A DNA stretch of 7,792 nt, taken from assembly GCA_905204635.1 (NCBI GenBank), contig CAJLAN010000069.1, forward strand, positions 1-7,792. Reading direction: 5' to 3'. The notes below the pieces were generated by a model. That model was not told the origin of the DNA, did not search any database, and saw only the letters and a list, made by a program, of their open reading frames with translations. Of the stretch, positions 1-7,404 are shown piece by piece (positions within the stretch are counted from its first letter, which is position 1; every line of letters starts with the position of its first letter). Made by a program: the position numbers and the translations under genes. This DNA comes from an uncultured Collinsella sp. GTDB taxonomy: Bacteria; Actinomycetota; Coriobacteriia; Coriobacteriales; Coriobacteriaceae.

Positions 1-432
1 CAGCTCGGCCGCCATACCCGCGTTGAGGGGAACAGAAGCGGCACCTGCATTGCAAATCGCACAGGCGAGCCTTGCCGCCAGAGCGGTCGACATATGTCCG
101 TCGGCATTCAGCCACTCGGCAGCCTCTTGCGCCGTCGATGCCGAGCTATCAAACCCCGCATCATAAAGAACGGGAAGGACAGCCTGACGAGCTGCATCGC
201 TCGCCCACGCCAAGTCCGTCGCAACCTTTTGATCGGAGCCGGCTTTATCGGTAACAGTTGCCGAAAAGAGCTGGTATGCATCGTATTGCGTCGCGACGTC
301 GCCGCCAATCGTGATGGCTCCGGCATCGGCAGCACGGGCCGTCTCGGGCGACGCTGCAAAAGCGAGGATAGTCGTCATGGCCACCATCATGACGGTCAAC
401 AAGCGGCGGTGCAGTTTACTCACGGCGACCAT
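1..432 (-). CDS. Probable sortase-assembled backbone pilin, N-terminal part (runs off left edge)
   Basis: 144 codons are open from the ATG at 432 to the window edge with no stop. The product begins with a basic n-region (K6, H8, R9, R10), a hydrophobic core at residues 11-27 and a likely signal peptidase site near A34/A35 (ARA-AD). The mature start, AITIGGDVATQYDAYQLF, resembles the first domain of Gram-positive isopeptide-forming pilins, where a short strand is followed by a 'Y-x-AYQ-hF' segment. The pilin motif lysine, later isopeptide domains and sorting signal would lie outside the window, so the backbone role is inferred from this N-terminus and from its place behind a large wall-anchored adhesin. 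The gene overlaps the adhesin by 17 bp, suggesting one mRNA and translational coupling. There is no strong Shine-Dalgarno before the ATG. A GTG at 423, preceded by GAGATGG and overlapping the adhesin stop as GTGAGTAA, is an equally possible start. Confidence 0.78.
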   Translation of the reverse strand, partial: MVAVSKLHRRLLTVMMVAMTTILAFAASPETARAADAGAITIGGDVATQYDAYQLFSATVTDKAGSDQKVATDLAWASDAARQAVLPVLYDAGFDSSASTAQEAAEWLNADGHMSTALAARLACAICNAGAASVPLNAGMAAEL

Positions 433-3400
433 CTCGATCAAGACCACGGTGGCGACGAGCATGCATCCACGTCGCGGCAAAACACAACAGCGAAGCGCCG
501 GCAAGATATGTCATAGTCAAGCCAGCCCCGCCCGCCTCAGGTAGCGTAGTCGAGTACTTGTTGGTAAAGGTCGGCGGATTCTGAGAGCCATCGTTATAGG
601 TAACTAGGGCGTCGAGCTGGTCCGTGCCATTAGTTACCTTAACCGTGACGTTGTACACGGTCCTGTCATAGGTGATGTGATCTTTAACATGGTCGACGGC
701 GCCCTCGGGCTCGACCTCGGAGATGGTGTAGGTATAGGTTCCCTCCTTGTTGTACTTGACGTCAAAGGAGACATTTCCCTTGTCATTATTGGTCACCGCC
801 TGGAGCACTTTGCCCTCGGCGTCCTTGAGCGCGAACGAGAACTGACCTTCCCTGAAGGTTCCGCCTTTAAGGACTTTATTTGCTTTTATCGTCGCCTTGC
901 CTTCAAGGGGCGCGTCATACACCCAAATCTCTGCATCTGACGTTATCTCCGTATTGGCATCAAGCAGAGATTTCGCCCTGTTCATGGCTTGCTCGTATTG
1001 CTCGTCGGGCGCGTTGCCCTTGAGCAGAATCCATGTTGGTTGGGCGGCGCGATATCCAGGAGGCGCCGTCGTCTCCTCGAGGCAGTAAAGCCTGCAGGAA
1101 GCCATGGCGTCCGAACTCGTTCCCGAACTCGTTCCAAAAGTCACACTTCCGTCAGAACCAGTCTTTTTGGTAGAAAACTCCGTCTTTGCGCCATCAACGC
1201 CGGCACTGTCCTGCGCCTTATCCATGTCAATCGCATAGAGTGTGAACGTAGCGTCAGCCAACGGCGCGGTAACGTCCTTTTCATCCACTTTGTGGACCAC
1301 AATGCCGTGCCCCGTTCCGCCTCCCGATGCGCCGGCATCTATGTCATATTCACGTTCGTGTTTCACATACCCGCCTGCAACACCTTCAAGCTGTGCCTCG
1401 TTGGAAAGGGAAACTGTACCAGACTCACCGGACAGAACTTCATATTCGACTTTCAGGTATTTCTCATCGGGAAGCCTCAACGTCAATCGCTGCTGCTTTC
1501 CAGCACCCTCGCCAATCGAGTCAAGAGCCGCCCCGTATTTTTCTTTTGTCAGCACACGCCAATCGCCGTCATCGCTCTCAGATACGCTAAGCGACGAGGG
1601 GATAAACGTGCACTTAGAATCCATCACATCGAACAGATCGAGGTAGTCGGTTCCGACCTTTAAGTCTAGTGCCGATTCATTAACGAAAATCGTGTAGTGA
1701 ATTCGTTTGCTATTACTTACCGACGTACCGGTCTTTGACAATACGTCGTTCTTGATCTGTACGGTATCAGAGCCCGCCTTAAATACTTTATCACCCGAGC
1801 TCGCACTCGCCGAGTTCGTAAGCTCGCCGAGGTTCTTTGACGTGTCGACCACTGACCTCTTGACAGCAGTTGCATACGTCAGCTTCACATAGCCTGTATT
1901 GTTACCCAGCTTTTCCGTTGGAATCGAAAACGTAACCTCTCGACGATCAACGGCAGGCGTCAACAAGACACCCGAAGCCTCGGTTTTTTCTCTCTCATGT
2001 TCCCATTCGTGGCCGGGCACCGCCGCCCCGTAGGGATTTGAATACAAAGAATATTTTGCCGAGCCGGGAATATAACTCATTCCCTTAGGAAGCTCATCTT
2101 TGACAACGACATCCTTGCCATTGAGCCTGCCTGCGCCATAATACTCACCGGCAGGCGTCTTAGCTCGATTGGCATAGACAGTCCAGTCGACAATCCACGC
2201 ACCTTTGTCGTTCGAGCCATCCACTGATTTCCAGTCAAACGTCTCATCCCACCGTGCTTGCGAGCCGTCTTCATTTATTTTTACACTCTTCTCAACCGAA
2301 GGCTCCGTTTCGTCTTCAACGTAGTAAAAAACGAAATCAGAATAGCCGCTAAACCCGTCGACAGAGGCGAAGTTGGAGTACCAACCAGGAAGTGCGTCGG
2401 TCACCGTTTTATACGTAATAACCACTTCAGGGGACTTATCCAGCGCTTCTTTGACTTTATCCGTAATGATTATTCGGATATTGCAGTTATGCTTGTTGCT
2501 GCCTTGTGACGGATCTGCGCCTCCCTCAAACTTCCAATCGGTGTTTTGGTCCAATTCGGTGTCCCCGATGACAACTACATGCGATTTACCGTCAGTAGTA
2601 TCCGGCCCCATAGTCTGCTTCCAAGCCGCCAGCATGGTATCTTTGATAAGAACAGATGTTGGGTTTTTCGCATTTACGTAATCACGGAGCTCTACGCGTA
2701 ATTGCCAAGTTACTTTTCCGGTCCGAGATGCCCCATCCGGATTAAGCAGTGTTTTACTAATGGTCTTGCCCGTCCAAGGACGGATGTAGTATGCGGTGCT
2801 TTCACCAGAGGGCAGACCGGAGTCTTCTTTTTTCACACTTGCCGTGTTACTAACTTTTTCGTAGGAATTCTTATCTTTCAGCTTAGTTTGATAGACGATG
2901 CAATAGGTCGCATACCGGTCGGCCTCGTTTGGATTAAACGTATAGTTAAATGAATCCCCCGAATCGCTCAGCGTTCCCCCATCAATCTTTTGTTTTTCAT
3001 CGGCGGTCTCTCCCTTGTAGACCGTGTAGCTGCCAATATAATCTTGCTTGTCATCGAGCTTGTCAGTAAAGGTGTAGCCAGACATATCGGCCTTGAGAGA
3101 TCCCTTGTTGAGCACAACCTTCCAAGTGATGACAGATGATGTTCCGGAGCCAGCCTCTTTTTGGATCATGTCGTATTGAAACGGTTCCGACGCCCCCTTA
3201 ATCGTAGGAGATTGTTGGGGATTTGCTTTTCCCCAGGTTGCTTGCACACTATTCCTACCTTGCGTGGGCGTGCCATTAGAAAGAGACAAGTTCTTGCTAA
3301 CTGTCGTTTCGTAGGTAACGGTATGGTCGCCCTGAGAAAGGTTACCTAGCGACAACGTTGCAGTTCGCTCTTCGATGCTCACGGACGGACCAAGAGGATT

Positions 3401-4156
3401 TCCATCGAGCTTGAAGCTGCTTTGGTCAAAGTCCAGGTAGTCGCCGAGTGTATCGACCAGCTTTACATCCGTTGCATGCGACCTAACACTTAGGTTAATA
3501 GTCCAAGTTATCTTGGCAATTCCAGTACTGCTATCTTGTGAAAAGACACCTGATTTGGTTCCCCCAACCGCGCCATCTCGGATCTCAATCGGCACAGCTT
3601 CGCCAGCGCCTGGAAATGTCAGTTCGACTTTTGTGCCGTCATCTACATCTTTGCCTTTAAGCACAAACTCAAAATAGACCCGCACGTAGAGCGAAGAGGG
3701 ATGACCGCTGAGATAACTGGCATCGTAATTAAAAACGACCTTGTTATCTTTTATGCACCAAGTTCCCATCCTTTGCGCATTCTCGGTATCGTCCGTCCTT
3801 AAGACACCGCCCGCGTTGTCCTTCACAGCAACCGAGTCGGGAAAGGTATAAATCGCCTCAAGCCTTTCAGATGTTGGCCCACAATTCTCATGAAAACGAG
3901 CTTCCATAAAACCGTAAATTGTATCGGCTGTCGTAATCGAGGGTGAGCCCTCTTTACCGAGAGGCTGCTGACGATCCTTATCGGCATACAGCCCGACCGT
4001 AACGTCCGCCGTATTCTCATCAATCGCAATCGGCGTTGGCGTCGTTGCATCCTCGGCGCGCACGGGGGATGCGCCGTGAAAAACTGCGGCGGTGAGGCTA
4101 ATCAAAATGAAGATCAGGGCCGCCATACCAAGCGACCGCGAGCGGTGTGCGTCCAT
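416..4156 (-). CDS. Large LPXTG-type (LPEAG) cell-wall-anchored pilus adhesin / tip pilin
   Basis: 1246-aa secreted protein. A signal peptide spans residues 1-34 (basic n-region, core 10-28, PVRA-ED cleavage). Residues 35-195 form an N-terminal module of unknown binding role. At least four modules follow, near 200-320, 325-450, 460-610 and 618-800, with another at 803-925. They share a 'K/R-h-x-W/Y-x-h-x-h' strand, a 'D-x-h' turn and an 'N-x-A-x-h' final strand, as in Ig-like adhesin or isopeptide-forming repeats. Residues 950-1046 are a CnaB/SpaA-like domain with K956 and E1028 (EETTAPPGY) as likely isopeptide partners. Residues 1085-1201 match the FctA/Spy0128 linker family (KATIKANKVLKG, YTYTISEVEP, FTNKY). 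The C-terminus has LPEAG at 1205-1209, a hydrophobic helix at about 1212-1230 and a basic tail. Sortase anchoring or pilus incorporation is inferred from this architecture; the ligand is unknown. The ATG has a good Shine-Dalgarno (AAGGGA) 5 nt upstream. GC content is visibly lower than in typA. Confidence 0.9.
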   Translation of the reverse strand: MDAHRSRSLGMAALIFILISLTAAVFHGASPVRAEDATTPTPIAIDENTADVTVGLYADKDRQQPLGKEGSPSITTADTIYGFMEARFHENCGPTSERLEAIYTFPDSVAVKDNAGGVLRTDDTENAQRMGTWCIKDNKVVFNYDASYLSGHPSSLYVRVYFEFVLKGKDVDDGTKVELTFPGAGEAVPIEIRDGAVGGTKSGVFSQDSSTGIAKITWTINLSVRSHATDVKLVDTLGDYLDFDQSSFKLDGNPLGPSVSIEERTATLSLGNLSQGDHTVTYETTVSKNLSLSNGTPTQGRNSVQATWGKANPQQSPTIKGASEPFQYDMIQKEAGSGTSSVITWKVVLNKGSLKADMSGYTFTDKLDDKQDYIGSYTVYKGETADEKQKIDGGTLSDSGDSFNYTFNPNEADRYATYCIVYQTKLKDKNSYEKVSNTASVKKEDSGLPSGESTAYYIRPWTGKTISKTLLNPDGASRTGKVTWQLRVELRDYVNAKNPTSVLIKDTMLAAWKQTMGPDTTDGKSHVVVIGDTELDQNTDWKFEGGADPSQGSNKHNCNIRIIITDKVKEALDKSPEVVITYKTVTDALPGWYSNFASVDGFSGYSDFVFYYVEDETEPSVEKSVKINEDGSQARWDETFDWKSVDGSNDKGAWIVDWTVYANRAKTPAGEYYGAGRLNGKDVVVKDELPKGMSYIPGSAKYSLYSNPYGAAVPGHEWEHEREKTEASGVLLTPAVDRREVTFSIPTEKLGNNTGYVKLTYATAVKRSVVDTSKNLGELTNSASASSGDKVFKAGSDTVQIKNDVLSKTGTSVSNSKRIHYTIFVNESALDLKVGTDYLDLFDVMDSKCTFIPSSLSVSESDDGDWRVLTKEKYGAALDSIGEGAGKQQRLTLRLPDEKYLKVEYEVLSGESGTVSLSNEAQLEGVAGGYVKHEREYDIDAGASGGGTGHGIVVHKVDEKDVTAPLADATFTLYAIDMDKAQDSAGVDGAKTEFSTKKTGSDGSVTFGTSSGTSSDAMASCRLYCLEETTAPPGYRAAQPTWILLKGNAPDEQYEQAMNRAKSLLDANTEITSDAEIWVYDAPLEGKATIKANKVLKGGTFREGQFSFALKDAEGKVLQAVTNNDKGNVSFDVKYNKEGTYTYTISEVEPEGAVDHVKDHITYDRTVYNVTVKVTNGTDQLDALVTYNDGSQNPPTFTNKYSTTLPEAGGAGLTMTYLAGASLLCFAATWMHARRHRGLDRDGRRE

Positions 4157-4274
4157 AGTTGTCCCTTAATTCCTACAACACAGTGTGGAATACGGCGAAT
4201 CGTCGGATCGAACACAAGCCCCAACATCTACGAGAACCTACCTAGCACATTGCAAGAACCCATTGGGGACAACT
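4157..4274 (-). promoter_or_regulatory. Candidate regulatory leader with two competing helices
   Basis: On the transcript, AGTTGTCCC (4274-4266) is perfectly complementary to GGGACAACT (4165-4157), which covers most of the Shine-Dalgarno and ends at the start codon. The same CCC is also part of CCCCAA (4268-4263), which can pair with UUGGGG (4224-4219), extended by two G-U pairs and closing a 34-nt loop. The two helices share bases and exclude each other, so one would block and the other free the ribosome site. A tiny GACG/CGUC hairpin (4290-4280) sits just upstream. The pairing is visible in the sequence; the switch function is inference. I recognise no known riboswitch family or ligand. Confidence 0.4.
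4162..4167 (-). promoter_or_regulatory. Ribosome binding site of the adhesin gene, possibly masked
   Basis: AAGGGA lies 5 nt before the ATG at 4156 and fixes this start. Its GGGA is part of a 9-nt segment (4157-4165) that is perfectly complementary to an upstream leader segment, so the site could be hidden in a helix. Confidence 0.75.
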
Positions 4275-4305
4275 TCTAAGACGGTTCGTCTATGCCACAA
4301 TGCAT

Positions 4306-4335
4306 AAAATACAATATAGATAACAGTCATGTAAA
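4306..4335 (-). promoter_or_regulatory. Candidate promoter for the pilus genes
   Basis: TTTACA (4335-4330, 5 of 6 to the sigma-70 -35 consensus) is followed after 18 nt by TATTTT (4311-4306, 4 of 6 to the -10 consensus). It lies in AT-rich sequence downstream of the typA terminator and upstream of the adhesin. It would give a leader of roughly 140 nt that includes both competing helices. AT-rich DNA yields such matches by chance, so this is tentative. Confidence 0.3.
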
Positions 4336-4338
4336 CCG

Positions 4339-4369
4339 CTGGTAAAGAGGTCTTTTAATGTAATACCAG
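4339..4369. repeat. Inverted repeat just upstream of the candidate -35 box
   Basis: CTGGTA (4339-4344) and TACCAG (4364-4369) are exact inverted copies. Between them lies a second small dyad, AAAGA-GG-TCTTT (4344-4355). An overlapping 7-bp inverted pair, AACCGCT (4334-4340) and AGCGGTT (4402-4408), spans the same area. Placement upstream of the candidate pilus promoter fits a regulator site, but no specific regulator is recognised. Confidence 0.35.
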
Positions 4370-4487
4370 TTGATATTTATCTGTTAACGGTTTTGTATCA
4401 AAGCGGTTATATCCTGTGGAATTATGTATATGTTTAAACAACTTTACTTTGGCTGGAAAGCCGCTCGGGGGATAACCTCCTCCACCG

Positions 4488-4517
4488 TGGTGCAAAGTAA
4501 CCTGTCCCCTTGCACCA
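4488..4517. repeat. 8-bp inverted repeat abutting the typA terminator
   Basis: TGGTGCAA (4488-4495) and TTGCACCA (4510-4517) are perfect inverted copies with a 14-bp spacer. On the minus strand the repeat begins at the end of the terminator U-tract. It could be a protein-binding site for pilus regulation or a 3'-end structure of read-through typA mRNA; nothing decides between these. Confidence 0.4.
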
Positions 4518-4551
4518 AAAAGGGCGCCGACCATTGCGGTCGACGCCCTTT
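4517..4551 (-). terminator. Rho-independent terminator of typA
   Basis: On the transcript, AAAGGGCGUCGACC (4551-4538) pairs with GGUCGGCGCCCUUU (4532-4519) over 14 bp with one G-U pair and a 5-nt loop. UUUUU (4521-4517) forms the end of the stem and the tail. It begins 27 nt after the typA stop. The plus-strand side is also followed by a T-rich run (TTTCTTATT), so it could act in both directions, but no plus-strand gene leads into it. Confidence 0.9.
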
Positions 4552-4578
4552 CTTATTGGCGGTTATAAGCCCCAGCGC

Positions 4579-6417
4579 TTATTTGTTGACCTGGCCGGCG
4601 CGGACGGCAGCCTTCTTGCGGTCGGTGGCGTTGAGCAGACGCTTGCGCAGGCGGATGTTCTTGGGAGTGATCTCGACCAGCTCGTCGTCGGCGATATACT
4701 CCAGCGCCTCCTCCAGCGAGAAGGTGCGGGGCGGCACCAGCTGCACGGAGATATCGGAGGTCGAGGAACGCTGGTTGCCCAGGTTCTTGGTACGGGCGAT
4801 GTTGACGACCATGTCGCCAGCCTTGCTGCGCTCGCCCACGATCATGCCCTCATAGCACTCGGTGCCCGGCTCAACAAACAGCTGACCGCGCTCCTGCAGC
4901 GTACCCAGAGCGTAGGCAACGGCCTTCTCGGTGGTCATGGAGATCATGGCGCCGTTCTGACGGTTACCGATCTCTCCGGCATAAGGACCATACTCCAGGA
5001 AGGTGTGGTAGAACACGCCCTCGCCGTGGGTGACGTTCATGATGCGGTTCTTAAGGCCCATGATGCCGCGCGTCGGGATCTTGAACTCGAGGTGCGTCAC
5101 GATGCCCGAGGTGTCCATGCTCGTCATGATGCCGCCGGAGGTACCGAAGACCTCAACGACCTTGCCCGAGTACTCGTCTGGGCACTCGACGACGGCCTGC
5201 TCAACAGGCTCCATCTTGTTGCCGTTCTCGTCCTTCTTAAACAGAACGCGGGGACGGCCGACCTGGAACTCAAAGCCCTCGCGGCGCATGGACTCCATCA
5301 GGACGGACAGGTGCAGGATGCCGCGGCCCGAGACCTCGACGCCGCTCTTGTCCTCGAGCTCCTCGATCTTCATGGTCACGTTGTTCTCGGCCTCGTTGAA
5401 CAGGCGCTCCTTGAGCTGACGGGCACCCACGATGTCGCCGTCGCGGCCGACGAGCGGGGAGGTCGAAGCCTCAAAGACGATGGACAGGGTCGGCGGGTCG
5501 ATCTCGATGGGCTCGAGCTCGACGGGGCTCTCGGGATCGGTGTAGACATCGCCGATATCGGTGCGGTCGATGCCCACGACGGCAGCGATGTCGCCGGCGC
5601 CGACTTCCTGGCACTCAGTGCGGCCCAGGTAGTCGAAGGTAAAGAGCTGCTTGACGGTAGCGGTGGCGCTGGAGCCGTCGTTCTTGACAACCAGGATCTG
5701 GTCGCCCTGGTGGATGGTGCCGGAGTACACGCGGCCGATGCCGATGCGCCCGACAAAGTTGGAGTGGTCGATGGTCACGCACTGCATGGCCAGCGGGGCG
5801 TTCTCGTCAACCTCGGGCGCGGGCATGTCGTCGATGATCATATCGAGCAGCGGATACATGTCCATGTTGCCGTCGTTGGGATCAAGACGGGCAAAGCCAT
5901 TCATGGCGCTGGCGTAGACCACGTGCTCCATGGCGAACTCAAGCTGGTCGTCGGTGGCGCCCAGGTCGGCCATAAGGTCGAGGCAGTCGTTGTAGGCCTT
6001 CTCGGGGTTAGCACCCGGACGGTCGATCTTGTTGATGACGATCATGATCTTGAGGCCGGTGTCGATAGCGTGACGCAGCACGAAGCGGGTCTGGGGCATG
6101 GGGCCCTCAAAGGCGTCGACCAGCAGCAGGGCGCCGTCGGCCATACGCAGTACGCGCTCGACCTCGCCGCCAAAGTCGGCGTGGCCCGGAGTGTCGATGA
6201 CGTTGATCTTAACGTCCTTGTACTCGATAGAGATGTTCTTGGCGAGAATCGTAATGCCGCGCTCGCGCTCCTGGTCGTTGGAATCCAGGACGCGGTCCTC
6301 GACCTGCTGGTTGGCACGGAAGGCGTCCGTGGCACGCAGGAGCTTGTCGACCATCGTCGTCTTGCCGTGGTCGACGTGAGCGATGATGGCGATGTTCCTC
6401 AGATTGTCTACGCGCAT
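4579..6417 (-). CDS. typA: Translational GTPase TypA/BipA
   Basis: 612 aa, the normal full length for the family. The protein is a cytoplasmic EF-G-like GTPase that binds the ribosome and, in studied bacteria, supports 50S assembly and growth under stress such as low temperature. All GTP-binding motifs are present: G1 AHVDHGKT (13-20), G2 threonine T56 in RERGIT, G3 DTPGH (75-79, H79 being the catalytic histidine of this class), G4 NKID (129-132) and G5 SAM (170-172). These are followed by the domain II and V regions and the TypA-specific C-terminal domain, which includes the segment [20 protein letters not shown] (about 506-525). The ATG has AGGGGA 5 nt upstream (6428-6423). It stands alone, with a 117-bp gap upstream and its own terminator downstream. 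A weak AT-rich TATATA lies just before the ribosome site, but no convincing -35 box was found. GC-rich codon use is typical of the host core genes. Confidence 0.98.
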   Translation of the reverse strand: MRVDNLRNIAIIAHVDHGKTTMVDKLLRATDAFRANQQVEDRVLDSNDQERERGITILAKNISIEYKDVKINVIDTPGHADFGGEVERVLRMADGALLLVDAFEGPMPQTRFVLRHAIDTGLKIMIVINKIDRPGANPEKAYNDCLDLMADLGATDDQLEFAMEHVVYASAMNGFARLDPNDGNMDMYPLLDMIIDDMPAPEVDENAPLAMQCVTIDHSNFVGRIGIGRVYSGTIHQGDQILVVKNDGSSATATVKQLFTFDYLGRTECQEVGAGDIAAVVGIDRTDIGDVYTDPESPVELEPIEIDPPTLSIVFEASTSPLVGRDGDIVGARQLKERLFNEAENNVTMKIEELEDKSGVEVSGRGILHLSVLMESMRREGFEFQVGRPRVLFKKDENGNKMEPVEQAVVECPDEYSGKVVEVFGTSGGIMTSMDTSGIVTHLEFKIPTRGIMGLKNRIMNVTHGEGVFYHTFLEYGPYAGEIGNRQNGAMISMTTEKAVAYALGTLQERGQLFVEPGTECYEGMIVGERSKAGDMVVNIARTKNLGNQRSSTSDISVQLVPPRTFSLEEALEYIADDELVEITPKNIRLRKRLLNATDRKKAAVRAGQVNK

Positions 6418-6464
6418 GTAGTTCCCCTATCTTCTATCTATATACAAACGGCACGCGTATGCGA

Positions 6465-6492
6465 CCCGCCCAGCAACACAACGCTCGGCGGG
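6465..6492. repeat. Stem-loop in the gap upstream of typA
   Basis: CCCGCC (6465-6470) and GGCGGG (6487-6492) form a 6-bp stem. After one mismatch it continues as AGC/GCT (6472-6474 with 6483-6485), leaving an 8-nt loop. There is no U-run after it on the minus strand, so it is not a normal terminator for the upstream gene. It may be part of the typA leader or an operator. Confidence 0.4.
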
Positions 6493-6534
6493 AATATTGA
6501 GCCTTTTACCGAAAACTCGTTTATTTTAGCGATT

Positions 6535-6984
6535 TTAGATAAGAGGGGTTTCCTCACCTGCAGGTTCAGGGTCGCTCCACATAAAACCATCGCCGGCGCC
6601 CACACCCTCGTACAGTACGTATGCCGAAAAACCGCTCTCGAGCGTCGTCTCGAAAAAGCTCACGAGCAAGGCGTCGTGGTAGCCGCCGTCAATCTCGACG
6701 CAGCCGGTATAGCCGATGGCATAGCGGGCGATACGGCCCAGGCCCTCGTCCTTAAGACCCATCTTGTGCTCGGAGATAAAGTTGGTGGCCGCCTCCAGGC
6801 ATGCCTCTTCGCCGTCCTCGTCGAGCGCCGCCAGATATCGGTTGGAAGCGGCGTCCTCAATTGCCACGACCACGCCGGGGTTTTCGCCGGCGGCAAGGTC
6901 GTCCAAGAACGCGCCGATCAGATCGCACACCATGGCGTCGAGCTCGGCGGAGACGTTACCGGCGTCCTGCATATCCTGTGCCAT
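6535..6984 (-). CDS. Conserved-looking acidic protein of unknown function
   Basis: 149 aa, strongly acidic, with no signal peptide or membrane helix, so probably cytoplasmic. I do not recognise a family. The layout suggests an alpha/beta fold: an N-terminal helix (11-31), a strand (37-43), an acidic helical part (55-72), then strands around 86-98 and 104-113 and 119-125, ending in a flexible acidic tail. Three cysteines (C20, C62, C95) are scattered with no metal-binding spacing. The start is supported by GGGAAGG 7 nt upstream of the ATG. It lies 30 bp after the preceding membrane-protein gene on the same strand, so co-transcription is likely. GC-rich coding with sensible third-position bias supports it as a real gene. 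No clear terminator follows it before typA. Confidence 0.8.
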   Translation of the reverse strand: MAQDMQDAGNVSAELDAMVCDLIGAFLDDLAAGENPGVVVAIEDAASNRYLAALDEDGEEACLEAATNFISEHKMGLKDEGLGRIARYAIGYTGCVEIDGGYHDALLVSFFETTLESGFSAYVLYEGVGAGDGFMWSDPEPAGEETPLI

Positions 6985-7014
6985 CTTTAGACCTTCCCAT
7001 CGAGTCTGGCGTCA

Positions 7015-7404
7015 TTACAGTTCTTGTGCCTCGGCGGCGATCTTAGCGGCAGCGTCGCGGGTGCGCATCATATCCATCGCGCGCTTGTCGAGCACCTTGA
7101 TCTGACTGGTCAGCATGACCGCATCGACCACGCCCCAGATCACCAGGCCCGTAGAGATCGAAAACCCAAGCGCACCAACTGTACCACGAAGGCGCGAGCA
7201 GATTGCCGCGACAAGGGCGGAGACGACAACCATCTTGATAAACGAGCCGCGGCGTTCGCGAAGCGTGCGGGCCTGCGTCACATAGGCAATGCGAGCCGCC
7301 TCAGAAGCCTCCGAGCGCATCTGGGCCTCGCGCGCAATGGCCGCTGCCTCAGCCGACATACCGCCGGTCATCAGCGAACGCTCCACATCCTGGCCGCCCC
7401 GCAT
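7015..7404 (-). CDS. Small protein with two predicted membrane helices, unknown function
   Basis: 129 aa. Residues 16-53 are rich in Ala, Glu and Arg and likely helical. Hydrophobic segments at about 55-71 and 76-99 look like a membrane hairpin with a short basic turn (RLRG) between. The C-terminus (103-129) is again charged and helical, so both ends are probably on the cytoplasmic side. I recognise no family. The ATG at 7404 directly abuts the TAA of the preceding BFN gene (TAAATG, no gap), which implies coupled translation, but no Shine-Dalgarno precedes it. An ATG at 7371 (residue 12), with GGAG 11 nt upstream, is a plausible alternative start. The gene shares its strand with the BFN gene and the 149-aa protein. 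Confidence 0.75.
   Translation of the reverse strand: MRGGQDVERSLMTGGMSAEAAAIAREAQMRSEASEAARIAYVTQARTLRERRGSFIKMVVVSALVAAICSRLRGTVGALGFSISTGLVIWGVVDAVMLTSQIKVLDKRAMDMMRTRDAAAKIAAEAQEL

Larger units (their letters stand above)
4157..4516. other. Gene-free AT-rich intergenic region between typA terminator and pilus genes
   Basis: No convincing gene is present on either strand; the short open frames lack ribosome binding sites. The region contains the candidate promoter, the dyads, the leader with competing helices and the inverted repeat next to the terminator, each listed separately. No tRNA, insertion sequence end or attachment-site duplication is evident. Confidence 0.6.

Noticed and set aside
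94..516. Plus-strand 140-aa open frame at the left end
   Set aside because: It lies opposite the pilin and adhesin genes, whose signal peptide and sorting signal are unmistakable; its product is His/Arg-rich with no domain.
2893..2905. Cys-Gln thioester adhesin domain around C419 (CIVYQ)
   Set aside because: The surrounding sequence reads as a normal repeat-module strand, and the usual thioester-domain motifs around Cys and Gln are absent.
4238..4330. Minus-strand 30-codon open frame in the adhesin leader, a possible leader peptide
   Set aside because: It has no Shine-Dalgarno and begins inside the proposed promoter, where it would not be transcribed.
6465..6492. Stem-loop as a terminator for the upstream gene cluster
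   Set aside because: No U-run follows the stem on the minus strand; the downstream sequence is GC-rich (TCGCATACGCG).
4510..6990. 826-aa plus-strand open frame antisense to typA and the acidic protein gene
   Set aside because: It is a low-complexity, Leu/Val/Asp/His-rich mirror of GC-rich genes, with no recognisable domain, and it crosses the typA terminator and two clear genes on the other strand.
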